DNA of 64,000 bases from Przewalskia tangutica (lineage: Eukaryota > Streptophyta > Magnoliopsida > Solanales > Solanaceae), in assembly GCA_029844215.1 (NCBI GenBank), contig CM056732.1, positions 24,367,501-24,431,500 on the forward strand, given 5' to 3'. The notes beneath the pieces were generated by a model. It had not been told where the DNA came from, did not search any database, and worked only from the letters and a program-made list of their open reading frames with translations. Below, one piece after another: positions 36,919 through 49,670 of the stretch. A program made the position numbers and the translations under genes. Within the stretch, counting starts at the first letter, position 1. The number at the start of each line of letters is the position of its first letter.

Positions 36919-38312
36919 AAAGTGGTATCAGAGCAGTTAGTCCTCGGAAAGTGTCTGACCGCGTGTCTACAGTAGTCTTGATTATCGGTGTGCGCACCAC
37001 ATCAATAATCAAGAGGGTGCAGGACATTTAGGATTGGTTTCCATTCTTCTCACTCTGAGATTGTGCGATAGAGCTGTGTTGTTAGGGTCATCTCCCCCTA
37101 ACGAGTTATGTTGATTGCAGCTCTGAGAAAGGCAGCAGTGAACCAGGAAGGACTATGTGGATTGCGTATCCAGGTTGGTAATGATTGTAGTATAGTTGGT
37201 ATTATGACATACAGCTATACAGCGTTATGTATGAGGGTCATTTATGGGTTGCCTAGAATGATTTTAGATTACCAAGAGTTGGTAAAGACTAACTAGATAC
37301 CGGGAAGGTATGAATCAGTTAATGAATTCTCGCCAAGGCCTTATGTTTTATTTTGAGATAATTGGGAAATGACGAGCTGTCTGATAGGGTAGTGAACCCT
37401 TAAGAAGTCATGTTAAGGAACTAAATGGAATACCATATTAATAGGTTAAGTTACGTGGTAGGCTTAAGATAATTGTACGGATAAGGTCCGTATGGAGTAA
37501 GTAATGGTTGTTGTGATCGAGACAACATGATTATGGTATTATGAGAAGTTATTGTACCCGTTTACGTGGGGACTGGTAAGGTAGGCTTGCAGCATGGAAA
37601 TTGCGAGCCTAAGAATGTTGATAATCGCCGAGACCTTAGGTATATAAGGCCTTCTCGGGCAATAGGATTTTATTCAGACTAAGGGTAAGAGTTAAGTGCG
37701 ACGGTGGGTCGGGGTGATGACCTATTACGGGTCTCCCCATAGCCTGAAATGGAGTGGGATCAGTTGGTAATAGTTCCGCTATGTGACAGGGTCACGAGGG
37801 TGCAAGGCCCAAGTCTAGTTAATTGTTTTACGGGTTCGTGGACGCGTTCCACCGAAACCAGGTCGTGAGAGCCGGAAATGGCCTTGTATTGTTCGATTTA
37901 GTAAACTCCAAAGATTGGAGGCCAGAATCGGTATGGAGGTTATGTAAGTATGCTAGTATAAGTTGGAGGTACGAAAAGAATACAACCAGTAAGAAAGTGT
38001 AGAATCGTCTTTTGGTTGGTTCCACGTAGGCGGTCGATAATTGGCGGACTTGATTCAATGGTGTGGATAAGGCGAAGCTTATCCAGGAAAGATTTTTAGT
38101 AAGCTCGGAGTCAGCAGAAACTTTATGCAGATGAACGACGTCGACACTTGGAATTTAGGTTGACGTTTTAGTATGAGTATTGTTATGTGGCCGTGTGTGG
38201 ACTATGTTGTATGAAGGGTGTAGTGAAAGGAGACTATGTCGCTATCTGAATAGATTGGAATCCGAAAGAACATTCGGGGACGAATGTTTCTAAGGGGGGG
38301 GGGGGGGGAGAA
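36919..38312 (+). other. Interior of element B: PBS, leader and PPT only
   Basis: PBS TGGTATCAGAGC is at 36923-36934. Sequence collinear with C (29588 to about 30660) is followed, after a junction near 38010-38050, by sequence collinear with C 33057-33312. The PPT region ends in a run of 15 G (38294-38308), where C has six. There is no coding capacity. Confidence 0.8.
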
Positions 38313-41300
38313 TGTTAAACCCTATAATTCCAGGACATGAATAAGAGAATAGACGCGAGAACACAAGACTTGAAAATTGGTACGAAAGAAAGAATTGTTT
38401 TTCCGACGGAAAATTTTCCGAACGTCGGAAAGGAAAAATGTTCGTTGATGAGAATTAGATTCTCAAAATGCATTATTTGAGGAATATAGAATGTATTATC
38501 ATTATGGAAATTTATTTTTACGGATTTGTCACGTGGGGCCCACCCGAGAAATTTTACGTTTTGTGGGGCCCACGAGGGTTACGAAATTTTATGGACGAAT
38601 GGGAGGGTGACACATGACACCCCCCACATGGTCTTGGACGAAATTGACCAAGGGTATTATGGTCATTGACCTATGTAGAAGATTAAGTCTTGAAAGCTCA
38701 AGCTTGACATTATTGACTAAGTCAATAAGCCACTTGGCTAGATTTTATTAAATGAAACTCATCCAAGACACACAAATGGTTTAATCTAGACCCTTCATTG
38801 TATTATATATCCTACACTAGTTGCAAGACAAGTTCCATACTTAGAGAAATTTTCAAGAAACTTGTGCTAGCCTTAGAGGTGCTCTCGGCTTTAGTGCATT
38901 CTCCCACACAAAAAAATTTAGTTTGTGGTTCATTATTCACAATACTTTAACCCAAGGTCCCTAGGGGTATTGTAAGAATATCTCAATAAAAAGATCTCGG
39001 AAAAACGACGTTTTTACGTTAGTCGCAAGGCGAAAACCTAAGGTGTTCTTCAACTTTGAAGATGGAACTTGAAGAGGAGTTCTTCATGAGCTTCTAAGGA
39101 GTGCTTGGAGCGGATTGGAATATAAGAAGAGGAGCTAAAAGTTGCTAAGGATCGACTTTTACGCTTGGACATTATTAGGGCTTATTGAGGTAAAATATTC
39201 ATCTTCTTAATGTAATTAAAGATTACATGTTATAGTAGTTAAGAAATGAGCATGTGGTATATAGAATGTAGTTTGAAAAGATTTGGATCATGTCGACATG
39301 TTAAAACCGAAAAATGGACAAGTTAGCCATTAATGTTGTAATTAATTTGGACGGTAGTTACAATCGTCGCATCTTAAGGAAGAAATGATTTATAGTTGTT
39401 GTAATTATTATGTATATAACATGTTGGAATAACAATTTGGATTGAAAAAGGAATTGAAAGGAAATTGATAATTGTTGTGACATTGTAGCCAATTAAGGCT
39501 TGGAATTATTGGACAGTTTTATATTGATTGTGGGGCAGAATTTGACACGTCCTATTAGGTGTGTAATACCCTTTGTATTTTCTGAATTGTTGGGCCTTAA
39601 ATGTGGCGTTTGGTTATTGAAATTCGGGCCTTGAAAAAGGTGGAAAAGTATGTAGAAACAAAGAAAGTGTTGCCCGATTTTCCGTAGAAGTTGGCGACTT
39701 TTCACTTAGAATATTCTACGTTTGAAGCTAGAGGTTAATAGACGTATTATGGCCATTATAGGTTGAAGTACTACGTATAGCGTATTCCACAAAAAGGATG
39801 GAATAGCTAGCAAGGTTGAAGTACTTTGGAGCATTTTGCTACTTGTCGATAATCGTCGCGAGGTATGTGAACCGCTTCCTCCTTTTGGCATGATTCTATG
39901 TATGAAATATACATGTGGTATTATTTCATGATTCCTTCTACTCTTAGAAGTTAAGAAGTATGTATGTTGATTTACTCTATGTAAAAGTTATGTCTAAGTT
40001 ATCCTAGGTTCTTACCAAGTCTTATGGGGGATGTTGGTAAGAGTCGTTATGAGGTATTTGGAGTCAAGTTGACTTTGCTAAGTTACTACACGAATGAGAA
40101 TAAGTATCGAACAAGCCACTGCAGCGCTAATAAAAGAAAATGTATCGACAATCAATTAAACTAAAATGAGTAGAATCCTCCATCTGCATAGAAACTAAGA
40201 TTAGACAAAATTGTATTATATTTTCTAGATCATGGCTGCTTTAATAAGATCGTTATAAACAAGTATAACCTATTTACTACGCATGAAAGTATATGTTACT
40301 TAATTTAAAGAGTTTACGTACGAAGTTTTAAGACTATGAACCTTGAATTCTTAAAAGGTTAAGAAACTTTATTTTTCAAGTTATGGGACATGATTCTTAA
40401 AGGAAGAAATGACTTGATTTAAAAGTATAGAATACTTGATTTGGAAAGTATGGATTTCTTGATATTCTAAATATATGAGACTTGAAATTCTAAGTTAAGA
40501 AACTTGATTTCTAAAGTTAAGAGACTTGAAGTATTTTAAAAGTTATGTAACTTGATTTGAAAGTATAAGTCTCTTGGTTATAAAAAGAATGAATTAGCCT
40601 AAGGCATAAAGTTAGTATAACGGCTTTATGGGAAGTTGGTTATAATAACTTTATGGAAGGTTAAGAGAATGGTTTTCTCTAGTAATGTAAACAAAGAATG
40701 ACTTGAAATAAGGAAGGGCAATTTGATTTAAAGGTATCACTTGCTTAAGTTTTAAAGTAAGGGTCACTTGATTTAGAAGCCGAGAAATATATTTCTAACA
40801 GTATAGTGACTTATGTGAAATGTAAACAAGCCTTGATACTACAGGTGCTAGTAACTTGGGATTTTGTATGAAGAGAAGTCTTTTGAAAAGAATGGAAGTA
40901 CGTAGTACTTTGGGTTAAATTCCCGGATTTTTATGTAATAAGAAAGTGCCTTGAGTATATAAAATGAGAGTCTAAAGATTTTATGAACTTGCCTATGTGT
41001 GCTGGTGATAGCCTTTGAGTGTAAGTATTATATTTTTACGCTGCCGCGACTCTCGGTTGGAGGGTCGACTGTCTTGTTGTAAATTTACTTGGACGTACCG
41101 ACAGTGATATGGAATTCCACGGGTATGCTTCCATTATGATTTATCTTTGGACATGCTTATACGATGTGGGATTCCGGGGCATGCGACCAGGATGCGGGTT
41201 AGATTCCCGGATTGTTTTATTACTCCTTGGACATGCTTATATGTTGTGGAATTCCGGGCATGCAACCAGGAGGCGGGTTAGATTCCCGGATTTATTTTAT

Positions 41301-42509
41301 TACCTCATGGCCATGCTTATACGATGAGGGATTCCGGGGCATGCGACCATGTTATGTACGATTTTTACTCCATGGACTAGCTCCCCATGAAGACATGCAC
41401 CCGAGATGAGGGATTCCACGGGCATGTTATATATGATTATTACTCCATGGCCATGCTTATACGATGAGGGATTCCGGGGCATGCGACCATGTTATGTACT
41501 ATTACTCCATGGATTAGTTCTCCATGAAGACATGTACCCGAGATGAGGGATTCCACGGGCATGTTATATACGATTATTACCCCATGGATTAGCTCTCCAT
41601 AAAGTCATGTACCCGAGATGAGGGATTCCACGGGCATGAGATATATATATATATATCAGATGTGTACGCCGACAAATGAGGTGAGATGCCACGCGCCATC
41701 ACGGTTATATGTTACACTTGTGATGTCGGCGGTGATGCGATTCCACGGGCAGGAGATATATATATATATGCATTGTATATGTGTATGCCGACAGTGAGGT
41801 GGGATGCCACGAGCGCGTCACATGGTTATATTTTACACTTATGGCTGTCGGCAGTGATGGGGGATTCCACGGGCACGCTATGATGTTTGAGGGCTTGTGT
41901 CCGTAGCCCTGTGTGACTATTGTTCATGTGTTGAAATAGTCTTTAAAAGGTAAAAATGACTTTCATTACTTTCACTTTGGCAAGGCACACAGATCGTTAT
42001 TTTGGTTATCATACATGTCTCCACTTTATATAATCGTTATGATTTCATTCTGATATTTTCGATTCCACATACTTGGTACATATTTCATCGACCTCCTTCG
42101 GGGCTGCGTCATGCCGCAGGTTGAGGTACATAGCTTGCGATCCACACTCTTAGGATCACTGCTCAGCTTCTTGAAAGCTCCATTTCTCGGAGGCTTTGTC
42201 TTTGGCAGTTCTCGAGATTGCAGATTTATGTACATTCAGGGGTATGGCGGGGCCCTGTCCCATCACAGTTGTTATGACAGAATTCTTAGAGGTCTGTAGT
42301 CATATCTTGTGGATTTGGGTTGAGTATAGAAAAAAAGAGGTAACTGCTTTTTGGATTACGTGTATATGTTTGGAAGGTGGCCTTATCGGCTAGCCTGTTA
42401 TTTATTTCATTTTGAGATGTATGTATGTTCCGCTACTATTATCTGATGTATACCTGTAAAGGGTGCCCATGTAGGGCACCAGTCGCGGGCTCAGGGTCGG
42501 GTCGTGACA
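38313..42509 (+). repeat. 3' LTR of element B
   Basis: 4197 bp, TGTTAAACCC...GTCGTGACA. It includes the same minisatellite as the 5' LTR (about 41100-41640), with short TA tracts, and a CTGCG...CGCAG inverted repeat at 42104-42119. Confidence 0.88.
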
Positions 42510-42514
42510 GTTAC

Positions 42515-43560
42515 GGTCATAAAACTTTGTATCCCCCCATCCACCTCTTATCTTGAAAAATGTCCTTCATGCCCCTAAATTGATCAAACATTTGGTGTCT
42601 GTCTGTAAATTCACCACTGATAATTATGTTTCTATTAATTTTGATCCGTTTGGATTTTCTGTAAAGGATTTCAAAACGCGGATACCTCTGATGAGGTGTG
42701 ATAGTACGGGAGATTTCTATCCTATCACGCCAAGGTTCGGTCTTTCGTGTCAAACCTTGCCATCTACGTTTGCCTCTCTTTCCCCTTCCTCGTGGCATGC
42801 TCGTCTAGGTCATCCGAGGTCGTCTATTTTATCTTCCTTAGATAAAAATAAATTTATTTCTTGTATGGATACGCATAGTACTCTGAATTGTCAAGCTTGT
42901 TCTTTAAAAAATATTGTTAGATTACCGTTTGTAGACTCTAATTCTCATACTCTAATGTCATTTGATATTATTCATAGCGATCTATTGACATCTCATGTTC
43001 CCAGTTCTTTGGATCATCGTTATTACGTTCTATTTTTGGATGATTATTCTAATTTTTATGAATTTTTTCAATTGCGAAAAAATCTCAAGTTTTTTCCACC
43101 TTCTTAAAATTTAGAGAATTCATTAGAACCCAATTCGAACGAAAAATTAAAAATATCCAATGTGATAATGGCAAAAAATATGATAATGGGATGTTTCGGG
43201 AATTTTGTGCTAAAAATGAGATCAATTTTCATTTTTCTTATCCGCATACGTCGTCACAAAATTGGAAAGATGAACGAAAAATCCGCACCATTAACAACAT
43301 TATCTGAACTTTATTGCTTCATGCTTCTGTACCCCCTACTTTTTGGTATCATGCCCTACAAATGGTTACATATCTTCTTAATATTCTTCCTATCAAAAGT
43401 TTGACGTATTCGTCCCCTTTTACATTTTATATAATAAGTCTCATTCATATTCACATCTTAGGGTCTTTGGGTGCTTGTGTTATCCACTTCTTCCATCCAC
43501 CACAATTAACAAACTTCAGGCTCGTTCTGCCCCTTGTGTGTTTTTGGGCTATCCGTCAAA
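42515..43560 (+). pseudogene. Copia protease end, GAG-pre-integrase and integrase of H
   Basis: It resumes the protease frame, then LKNVLHAPKLIKHLVSVCKF leads into the integrase zinc-binding region WHARLGHP...CQAC (His and Cys pairs kept, about 42800-42900) and the catalytic core with FDIIHSDL and YYVLFLDDYSNF carrying the two Asp positions. A stop at 43105-43107 and frameshifts after 43100 break the rest; QNWKDERKIRTINN and FWYHALQMVTYLLN are readable in other frames to about 43400. Confidence 0.82.
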
Positions 43561-44099
43561 TCATCGTGGTTATAAATATTTTTATTTATTGTCTAACAGA
43601 ATCATTATCAGTCGTCATGTAATATTTAATGAATCCCAGTTTCCCTTTGCTAAGGTAGAGAGTCATGTGCCTAGTTTGTATAATTTTTTGGATGATCATA
43701 TATGGCCGTACATTATTCACTATTTTTTGGACAGGTCCCGTACCCCAAATTCTCCAGCGGGCCCACTTCACGCTGGTACCACAAACATGTCCTAGCCCAA
43801 TGTCTCCAGTATCGTTACTAGGCTAGGTTCCGATATTGGTCCAGCCCAGCCCAATACTAGAACTGGTCCAGTTTTGACGTTTCTCGAGTCTTTTGTTTCT
43901 CGTTCTGGACCAGCAGGACCACTGCCTGCTGGCAGCCCATCCCGTGTCTCGGAAATTCCTAAAATTCACCCAATTCTGCCACGAGTCATGGTCCAGTCAC
44001 CCGAAGTCAACGGGGTATTTTAAACCAAAAAGGTATTTTAATTTAAATTCTAATGTTCTTAAATCACCACTACCCCATAATCATGTGTCAGCCTTAAAT
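43561..44099 (+). other. Degenerate integrase C-terminus and linker of H
   Basis: Pieces such as CVFLGYPSNHRGYKYFY (near 43530-43590) place this between integrase and reverse transcriptase. The rest is a Pro/Ser-rich linker with breaks, and no separate gene is seen. Confidence 0.6.
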
Positions 44100-44747
44100 G
44101 ACCCGAATTGAAAGATTGTTATAACTAACGAATATAATGCTCTCATTGATAATAATACGTGGGAGTTGGTGTCTCGTCCATCTTGTGTTAATATATTCGG
44201 TCTATGTGGATCTTTGTTCATAAAGACAATTCAGATGGTTCATTTACGAGGCATAAAGCTAGTCTTGTAGGTGATGGTAAGACTCAACAGGTTGATGTAG
44301 ATTGTGGTGAGACATTTATCCTGGTGGTCAAGCTGGCTACCATTCGCACTGTGCTCAGCTTGGCTCTTTCGAAAGCATGGCCCATTCATCAGCTAGATAT
44401 AAAGAATGTTTTCTTACATGGTGATCTCAAGAAGACAGTATATATGCATCAGCCTTTGGGGTTTAGGGATCCCAAATATCCTAGTCATGTCTGTTTGTTG
44501 AAGAAGTCCTTATATGGGCTTAAGCAGTGCCCGAGGGCTTGGTACAAGAAGTTTGCAGACTTTGTGTCGACTATTGGTTTCTCTCACAACATGTCTGATA
44601 ATTCGTTATTCATATATCATCGTGGTTCGTCATTGGCTTATATACTCTTATATGTGGATGATATTATCTTGACTACTTCATCTGATGCATTACGCCAGTC
44701 TATCATGACAATGTTCAGTTCTGAGTTTGCTATGAAAGACTTGGAAC
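44100..44747 (+). pseudogene. Copia reverse transcriptase of H, truncated
   Basis: RT fingers and palm with HQLDIKNVFLHGDL, SLYGLKQCPRAWYKKF and the catalytic YVDD (near 44650-44665). The open frame 44204-44797 ends in foreign sequence, because the coding match stops at MKDLE and the Tat LTR begins at 44748. The thumb, connection and RNase H are missing from this side. A frame change near 44190 separates the WELV start of the domain. Confidence 0.85.
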
Positions 44748-47358
44748 TGTCGCGCCCGATTTCAACCGCAACATTATATAGCGAATCTTATATTTAAAAT
44801 AAAATGCAAAAATGCAAAAGGGTTCGAGGAGTCGCCACCTAATTATTTGGGTGAATTAGAACACCTAAATGTTAACTAAGTAAAGTCAACATTAACTCCA
44901 TTTAATGGTCTGCTAAACTACGTGATATTCTAGGTAAAGGTTCTCTATTATCCTAAAGGGAAAAGAGTAGGCACCCTTCAGGGTCCGCTAACTTGCGGTT
45001 GTCTGGTCAGACTTAAGCTTAATTATTACGGTAAAAGAATGCATGTTTTTTTTAAAGTACTTTGCAAATGATGCATTTGAAAAGGTGCGTTTAGAAATAT
45101 ATATAAAAGCAATTTTATGTAAAATGACATATTTATTTTGATAAAGTATGATAAAATGCATTATGAATATAACATGATTTTGTTTTATGACAAAGTAGAT
45201 ATAATATAAAATAAACTAGCATTTTGAAAATATGAGTGACGAACCTAAATAATTAAAACTAATGTTTCAGAAATATGAGTGAGGGTCCTAAATAAATAAA
45301 CTAGTGATTTCCGATTTTTAATCTACCCTTTCCAATTTATTAATTCTAGGTCAACCTATTCTAAATATTTTAATATTTATACGAGATTACATCATTAAAA
45401 TACAACAACAATTGAACGGCGGAATATAGAAACAATAAAGAAGTATGACTGGGGCGGATGACGTTATCATCCCACCCATTTTTGTTTAGGAAATCTGAAG
45501 CCGGAGAATGCAAGGAACACGGACATGGGTCTTCATTTGATGAGTCTCGTAATGAAACTCTTTGTGGCTTCCAACACATTTCATGTAAAATAAAGAAAGA
45601 TAAGTATTAGTAAGTGCAAAAATAAATATTGACACAAAATTAAATACTCATACACATTTAAATTCGACTGTCCAAATAAATGAGTACCAAACAAAAAAAA
45701 ACCAAAACAACTTTTAATTAGCTAATGAGTCGCAAGATGTATGGAGCAGGCCCAGACAGTAATTAAAGACGAAGGGGAGCAAGACTATGTATGCAAACAA
45801 AAGAAACAAACAAACAGAAATAAATCTTCTTTAGAAACTTATAGCCTAGCTGCGCATATTAACATGTTTCAAGAGTGTAAGGAGGCTTTAATAAATAAAA
45901 AAAGGAACATTTTAAACATATGGAAGAGAAAAGTTATACTTCTCGAGGCTCAACTTTTAGCACATTAGAGGAATGGGGAACTTTATTTTTTGCCCATATT
46001 CAAATCTAACAGGAGTGAATGCCCAGACCATACCAACAATCATATATATTCCTAGATTACATAGACATCATCGTAGGCCTTCATTTTCACATAATCCTGT
46101 CATGTAAAGGATATGAACACCAATCTCAGACTTGGATTCACACAGGCCATATCTAAACCTTATACTAATTACCATATCATGAATCCTTGCTGAAAACAGT
46201 GTTAAAAATAATAAAGCAGACCAAACTGATATCACATTTAAGCCTTAGTAGAAGCAACAACATGAACAAACATAACTAAATAAGACTAATCAGCACAAAA
46301 CACAGAAAAAAAGCACACAAAAACACAGAAATAAACTAGAGTCGAAAGGAAGTCGAGTTTACCTTCTCCGGGTAGCGAATCGAGGCGTGATTCGACTCGT
46401 CGATTCCGCTTAGAGAATTGTTTTAATGTTGATTTTTGAATTTGGAATGCTGGTTTTATGATTTTCGGAATGCTGATTTTTTATCGAAATAGAACTGGTT
46501 TCGGTTCGGACCTGACCCGGTAACCCGACCCGCATTAAGAAAAAAATGTGAAACAATTTCTAATTTTTTGAGTTCAAATTTGGGATCAAAAGAAGTATTT
46601 TCGGATTTTTACTCAACCCGAAATATGGGATTCCACTTATTTTCTAACTAATCCTAAGTAATAAAACTTGGATTTTATTTTTTTGGTTTTTTTGAGGAAC
46701 CGAAAGTCCATCCTTAAACACAACCAAAAGGTTGTATTTATAGCCAATAACTACAACAACTATAATCAAAATTCGAATTCAAAATAAGAAAGAAAGTGAT
46801 GGTTTTCCATGCCTGATTGAATGAAAAGTGGTCTGAAATTTAACTTTTTCAGAGGGATTTGAAAAAAAGAAAACGTTGGAACAGAGATATTGTCATTACC
46901 TATTGGTTTAAGGATGAAATGGGCTTGATACTGAAAGATATCATCGCTGTTTATTCTCTGTTCGAGGTAACTCCAGTTGGGTTCCAAAGCTCTGAACAAT
47001 TCAGAAAAAAAAGGTGAAAAGGGCTGGGTGATGGTATGGGTGATGGGAGAAGGGGTGTCAGGGCGGCAACGATGTTCGGTATGTCGGATAAAAGGGTTAT
47101 CAATGGAATTTTGGAGGTTTCTGGTTCGATTTGGTCGATGGGGTCTTCTCTAGTTGGAAATGGACGAGTTGGGATTTAGAAAGGACGATGGGCTGGTTAT
47201 GTAATTGAGTGGGTCGGGTCGGCGAGTTGGGGTAATGGGCTGGAATAATGGGGGTTGGGCTTTGGTTTTAGTAAAAGGGAAATTGTTTTTGTGGTGTTGA
47301 AAAAAGTTTAATTTTGTCGATAATAATCGGAAGGGAGGGACAAAATTGGGTGTCAACA
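44748..47358 (-). repeat. 3' LTR of element T
   Basis: 2611 bp. TGTTGACACCC at the 47358 end and GGGCGCGACA at the 44748 end on the minus strand. A PBS-like word, TGGCGACTCC, lies inside the LTR at 44828-44837, 80 bp before its 3' end. Confidence 0.78.
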
Positions 47359-47496
47359 GCTTGTCCATCTTTGACTGAAGACGATGAAAGGGTTTTCGGA
47401 CAAAGACATTGACTTATAGACAATTTTTGTCCTGGATGTCAAAGATTAGGAAATGCATGGGTAAATGAAGTTTTCAAGAAGGGAAAGGGATTTCTG

Positions 47497-47745
47497 ATGC
47501 TAGAAAATTGAAGGCAAAGATGATGCAGATTCAAAATTTATGGCCCAGTGTCGGATTATGATGAAACTGGGTTGCTGTGATGCTAGAAAATTAAAGACGA
47601 GGCTAATGTGAATTCAAAATTTGTCGAAGTGTTGAATTATGATGACACTGGTTGTTGTTATGCTAGACAATTAAAGCGGGCGGATGCAGATTCTATTTTT
47701 TTGTCCCAGTGTTGAATTATGATGACACTGGGACAATTGATGTTG
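47497..47745 (-). repeat. Tandem array 1 in T: three units of about 82 bp
   Basis: Units begin near 47497, 47579 and 47660 with GATGCTAGA[A/C]AATT and end in ...AATTATGATGACACTGG. About 80-85 % similar by eye. Confidence 0.8.
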
Positions 47746-47934
47746 CGGGATGCTGGAGGAGAGCGGAGACGTTTGAGGTACAAATTGTCTCGGTTCGCCG
47801 TAAGAGATAGTTCCACATTGTGCTCATGCACTTGTAAATTAAGGCTCATGCGGGCTAAGCTTAAGCAAAATTAGTGCATAACTGTTGAATATATATATAT
47901 ATGAGAATAAGATCCTGTGAATTCAAATGACAAA

Positions 47935-48080
47935 CGTCGTGTTCGGACGTAACAAATATTCATCGTTTCAGGACGTAATGCAGATGATGTCGTTTCCGGA
48001 CGTAATCCAGATATTCATCATTTTCGGACGTAATGCAGATGACGTCGTTTCCGAACATAATGTGGATATTCATTGTATCG
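47935..48080 (-). repeat. Tandem array 2 in T: about 28/56-bp units
   Basis: Repeats of CGTTTCCGGACGTAAT followed alternately by GCAGATGATGT and CAGATATTCAT, roughly five subunits. Confidence 0.75.
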
Positions 48081-48235
48081 ATGTGCTGTGTTTATAAGCC
48101 ACATGGCTGCTAATGTCCTCCCGGTTGCTGCTACTATGAAGACTTGTCTTAACAAGGCGAACAGATAAGTGTATTTCATTACATGCAAAAATAAGGAGCA
48201 TAGTTTTCCAATGGTGCTTGGGGACAAATGTGTTT

Positions 48236-48880
48236 AAATATCTCCAAGGGTATTTCCTCCCTAAGGTCGAAGATGTCTCCAAGGGTATTTCCTCACTAAG
48301 GTCGAAGATGCCTCCAAGGGTATTTCCTCCCTGAGGTCGAAGGTGCCTCCAAGGGTATTTCCTCCATGAGGTCGAAGGTTCCTCCAAGGGTATTTCCTCC
48401 ATGAGGTCAAAAATGCCTCCAAGGGTATTTCCTCCCTAAGGTCGAAGGTGCCTCTAAGGGTATTTCCTCCCTGAGGTCGAAGGTGCCTCTAAGGGTATTT
48501 CCTCCCTGAGGTCGAAGGTGCCTCCAAGGGTATTTCCTTCCTGAGGTCGAATATGCCTCCAAGGGTATTTCCTCCCTGAGGTCGAAGGTGCCTCTAAGGG
48601 TATTTTCTCCCTGAGGTCGAAGATGCCTCCAAGGGTATCTCCTCCCTAAGGTCGGGGTGCCTCTAAGGGTATTTCCTCCCTGATGTCGAAGATGCCTCCA
48701 AGGGTATTTCCTCTCTGAGGTCGAAGATGCTTTCAAGGGTATTTCCTCCCTGAGGTCAAATATGCCTCCAATGGTATTTCCTCCCTGAGGTCGAAGATGC
48801 CTCCAAGGGTATTTCCTCTCTGAGGTCGAATATGCCTCTAAGGGTATTTTCTTCATGTGGTCGAAGATGTCTCTGTTAAC
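48236..48880 (-). repeat. Tandem array 3 in T: about 18 units of 35 bp
   Basis: The unit contains CCTCCAAGGGTATTTCCTCC and GAGGTCGAAG; the period is exactly 35 (48241, 48276 and on). Because 35 is not a multiple of three, the array stays open in several frames and yields long repetitive ORFs that are not genes. Confidence 0.92.
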
Positions 48881-48934
48881 CTGAAAATCTGCATTCAAAT
48901 GAATTTGTGAGTTTTGGAACCGCCTGGGTTAAAA

Positions 48935-49670
48935 TGATATAGTTGGATAGACGTGTTGTAGATATCGTCATTGAGTAGATGAAATATAGATAACGTCGTT
49001 GCATAGGCATAATAAATGACGTCGTTGAGTAGACGTGATATAGAGGTCGTTGTTGCATAGACGAAATATAGATGATGCCATTTCACAGGCGTAATAAAAT
49101 GACGTCGTTGAGTAGACGCGATGTATAGGTCGTCGTTGCATAGACGAAATATAGCTAATGTTGTTGCATAGGCATAAAAAAAATGATGTCATTGGGTAGA
49201 CGTGTTGTAGATATCGTTGTTGAATAGACGAAATATATATAATGCCGTTGCATAGGCATAATAAAATGATGTTTTTGAGTAGACGTGATGTAGAGGTCGT
49301 CATTGCATAGATGAAATATAAATGAGGTCGTTGCACAGGCGTAATAAAATGACGTTGAGTAGACGTGATGTAGAGGTCATCATTGCATAGACGAAATATA
49401 GATGAGGCTGTTGCATAGGCATAATAAAATGACGTCGTTGAGTAGACGCGATGTAGATGTTCTCATTGCGTGGACGAAATATAGATGAACGTCGTTGAAT
49501 AGACGTGATAAAGGACGTCACTGATAGTTGTAATAGGAGGAACGACGTTGTGCGAACGTAATAAGATAAACGTCGTTGAATAGACATGATAAAAGACGTC
49601 ATTGATAGCCGTAATTGAGCTAACGTCACTGTGCGGACGCAATAACAATACATCGTTGATAGACGTAATA
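48935..49670 (-). repeat. Tandem array 4 in T: 83-bp higher-order repeat of three 27-28 bp subunits
   Basis: Subunits: GTTGAGTAGACGTGATGTAG..., GTTGCATAGACGAAATATAG... and GTTGCACAGGCGTAATAAAA.... Matching positions such as GTTG at 49024 and 49107 give an exact 83-bp period. The order breaks down after about 49480 into single subunits. Confidence 0.88.

Larger units (their letters stand above)
22978..42509 (+). mobile_element. Element B: Tekay-like non-autonomous gypsy element
   Basis: LTRs begin TGTTA and end GTCGTGACA, and the whole element is bounded by the perfect duplication GTTAC (22973-22977 and 42510-42514). The 5' LTR (22978-36918) contains element C; without C it is about 4.25 kb, and the 3' LTR is 4.2 kb. 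The interior is only 1.39 kb (36919-38312), with an initiator-Met PBS at 36923-36934 and a PPT, but no protein domain. The interior matches that of C except for a missing stretch of about 2.4 kb that in C holds RNase H-integrase remnants, so B is a deletion derivative of a C-like element. Confidence 0.9.
21395..44747 (+). mobile_element. Element H: Copia (Ale/Retrofit-like) host element of the nest
   Basis: Short LTR 21395-21599, PBS TGGTATCAC, gag, and protease up to 22977. It then resumes at 42515 with the rest of the protease, integrase and reverse transcriptase until the Tat element cuts it at 44747. The two sides of element B share the 5-bp duplication GTTAC and the codons run on across it, so H is one element. 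RNase H and the 3' LTR should lie beyond the right end of the window. Frameshifts and stops in every domain show it is dead. The Ale/Retrofit lineage is judged from the short LTR and the integrase and RT wording. Confidence 0.85.

Noticed and set aside
48070..48898. Long repetitive minus-strand ORFs (110 and 163 codons) that look like a repeat protein
   Set aside because: They are the translation of a 35-bp tandem array; the period is not a multiple of three, so frames cycle and stay open without selection.
48935..49670. Regularly spaced repeats suggesting a CRISPR array
   Set aside because: Units are contiguous diverged tandem copies without unique spacers, in a plant retrotransposon.
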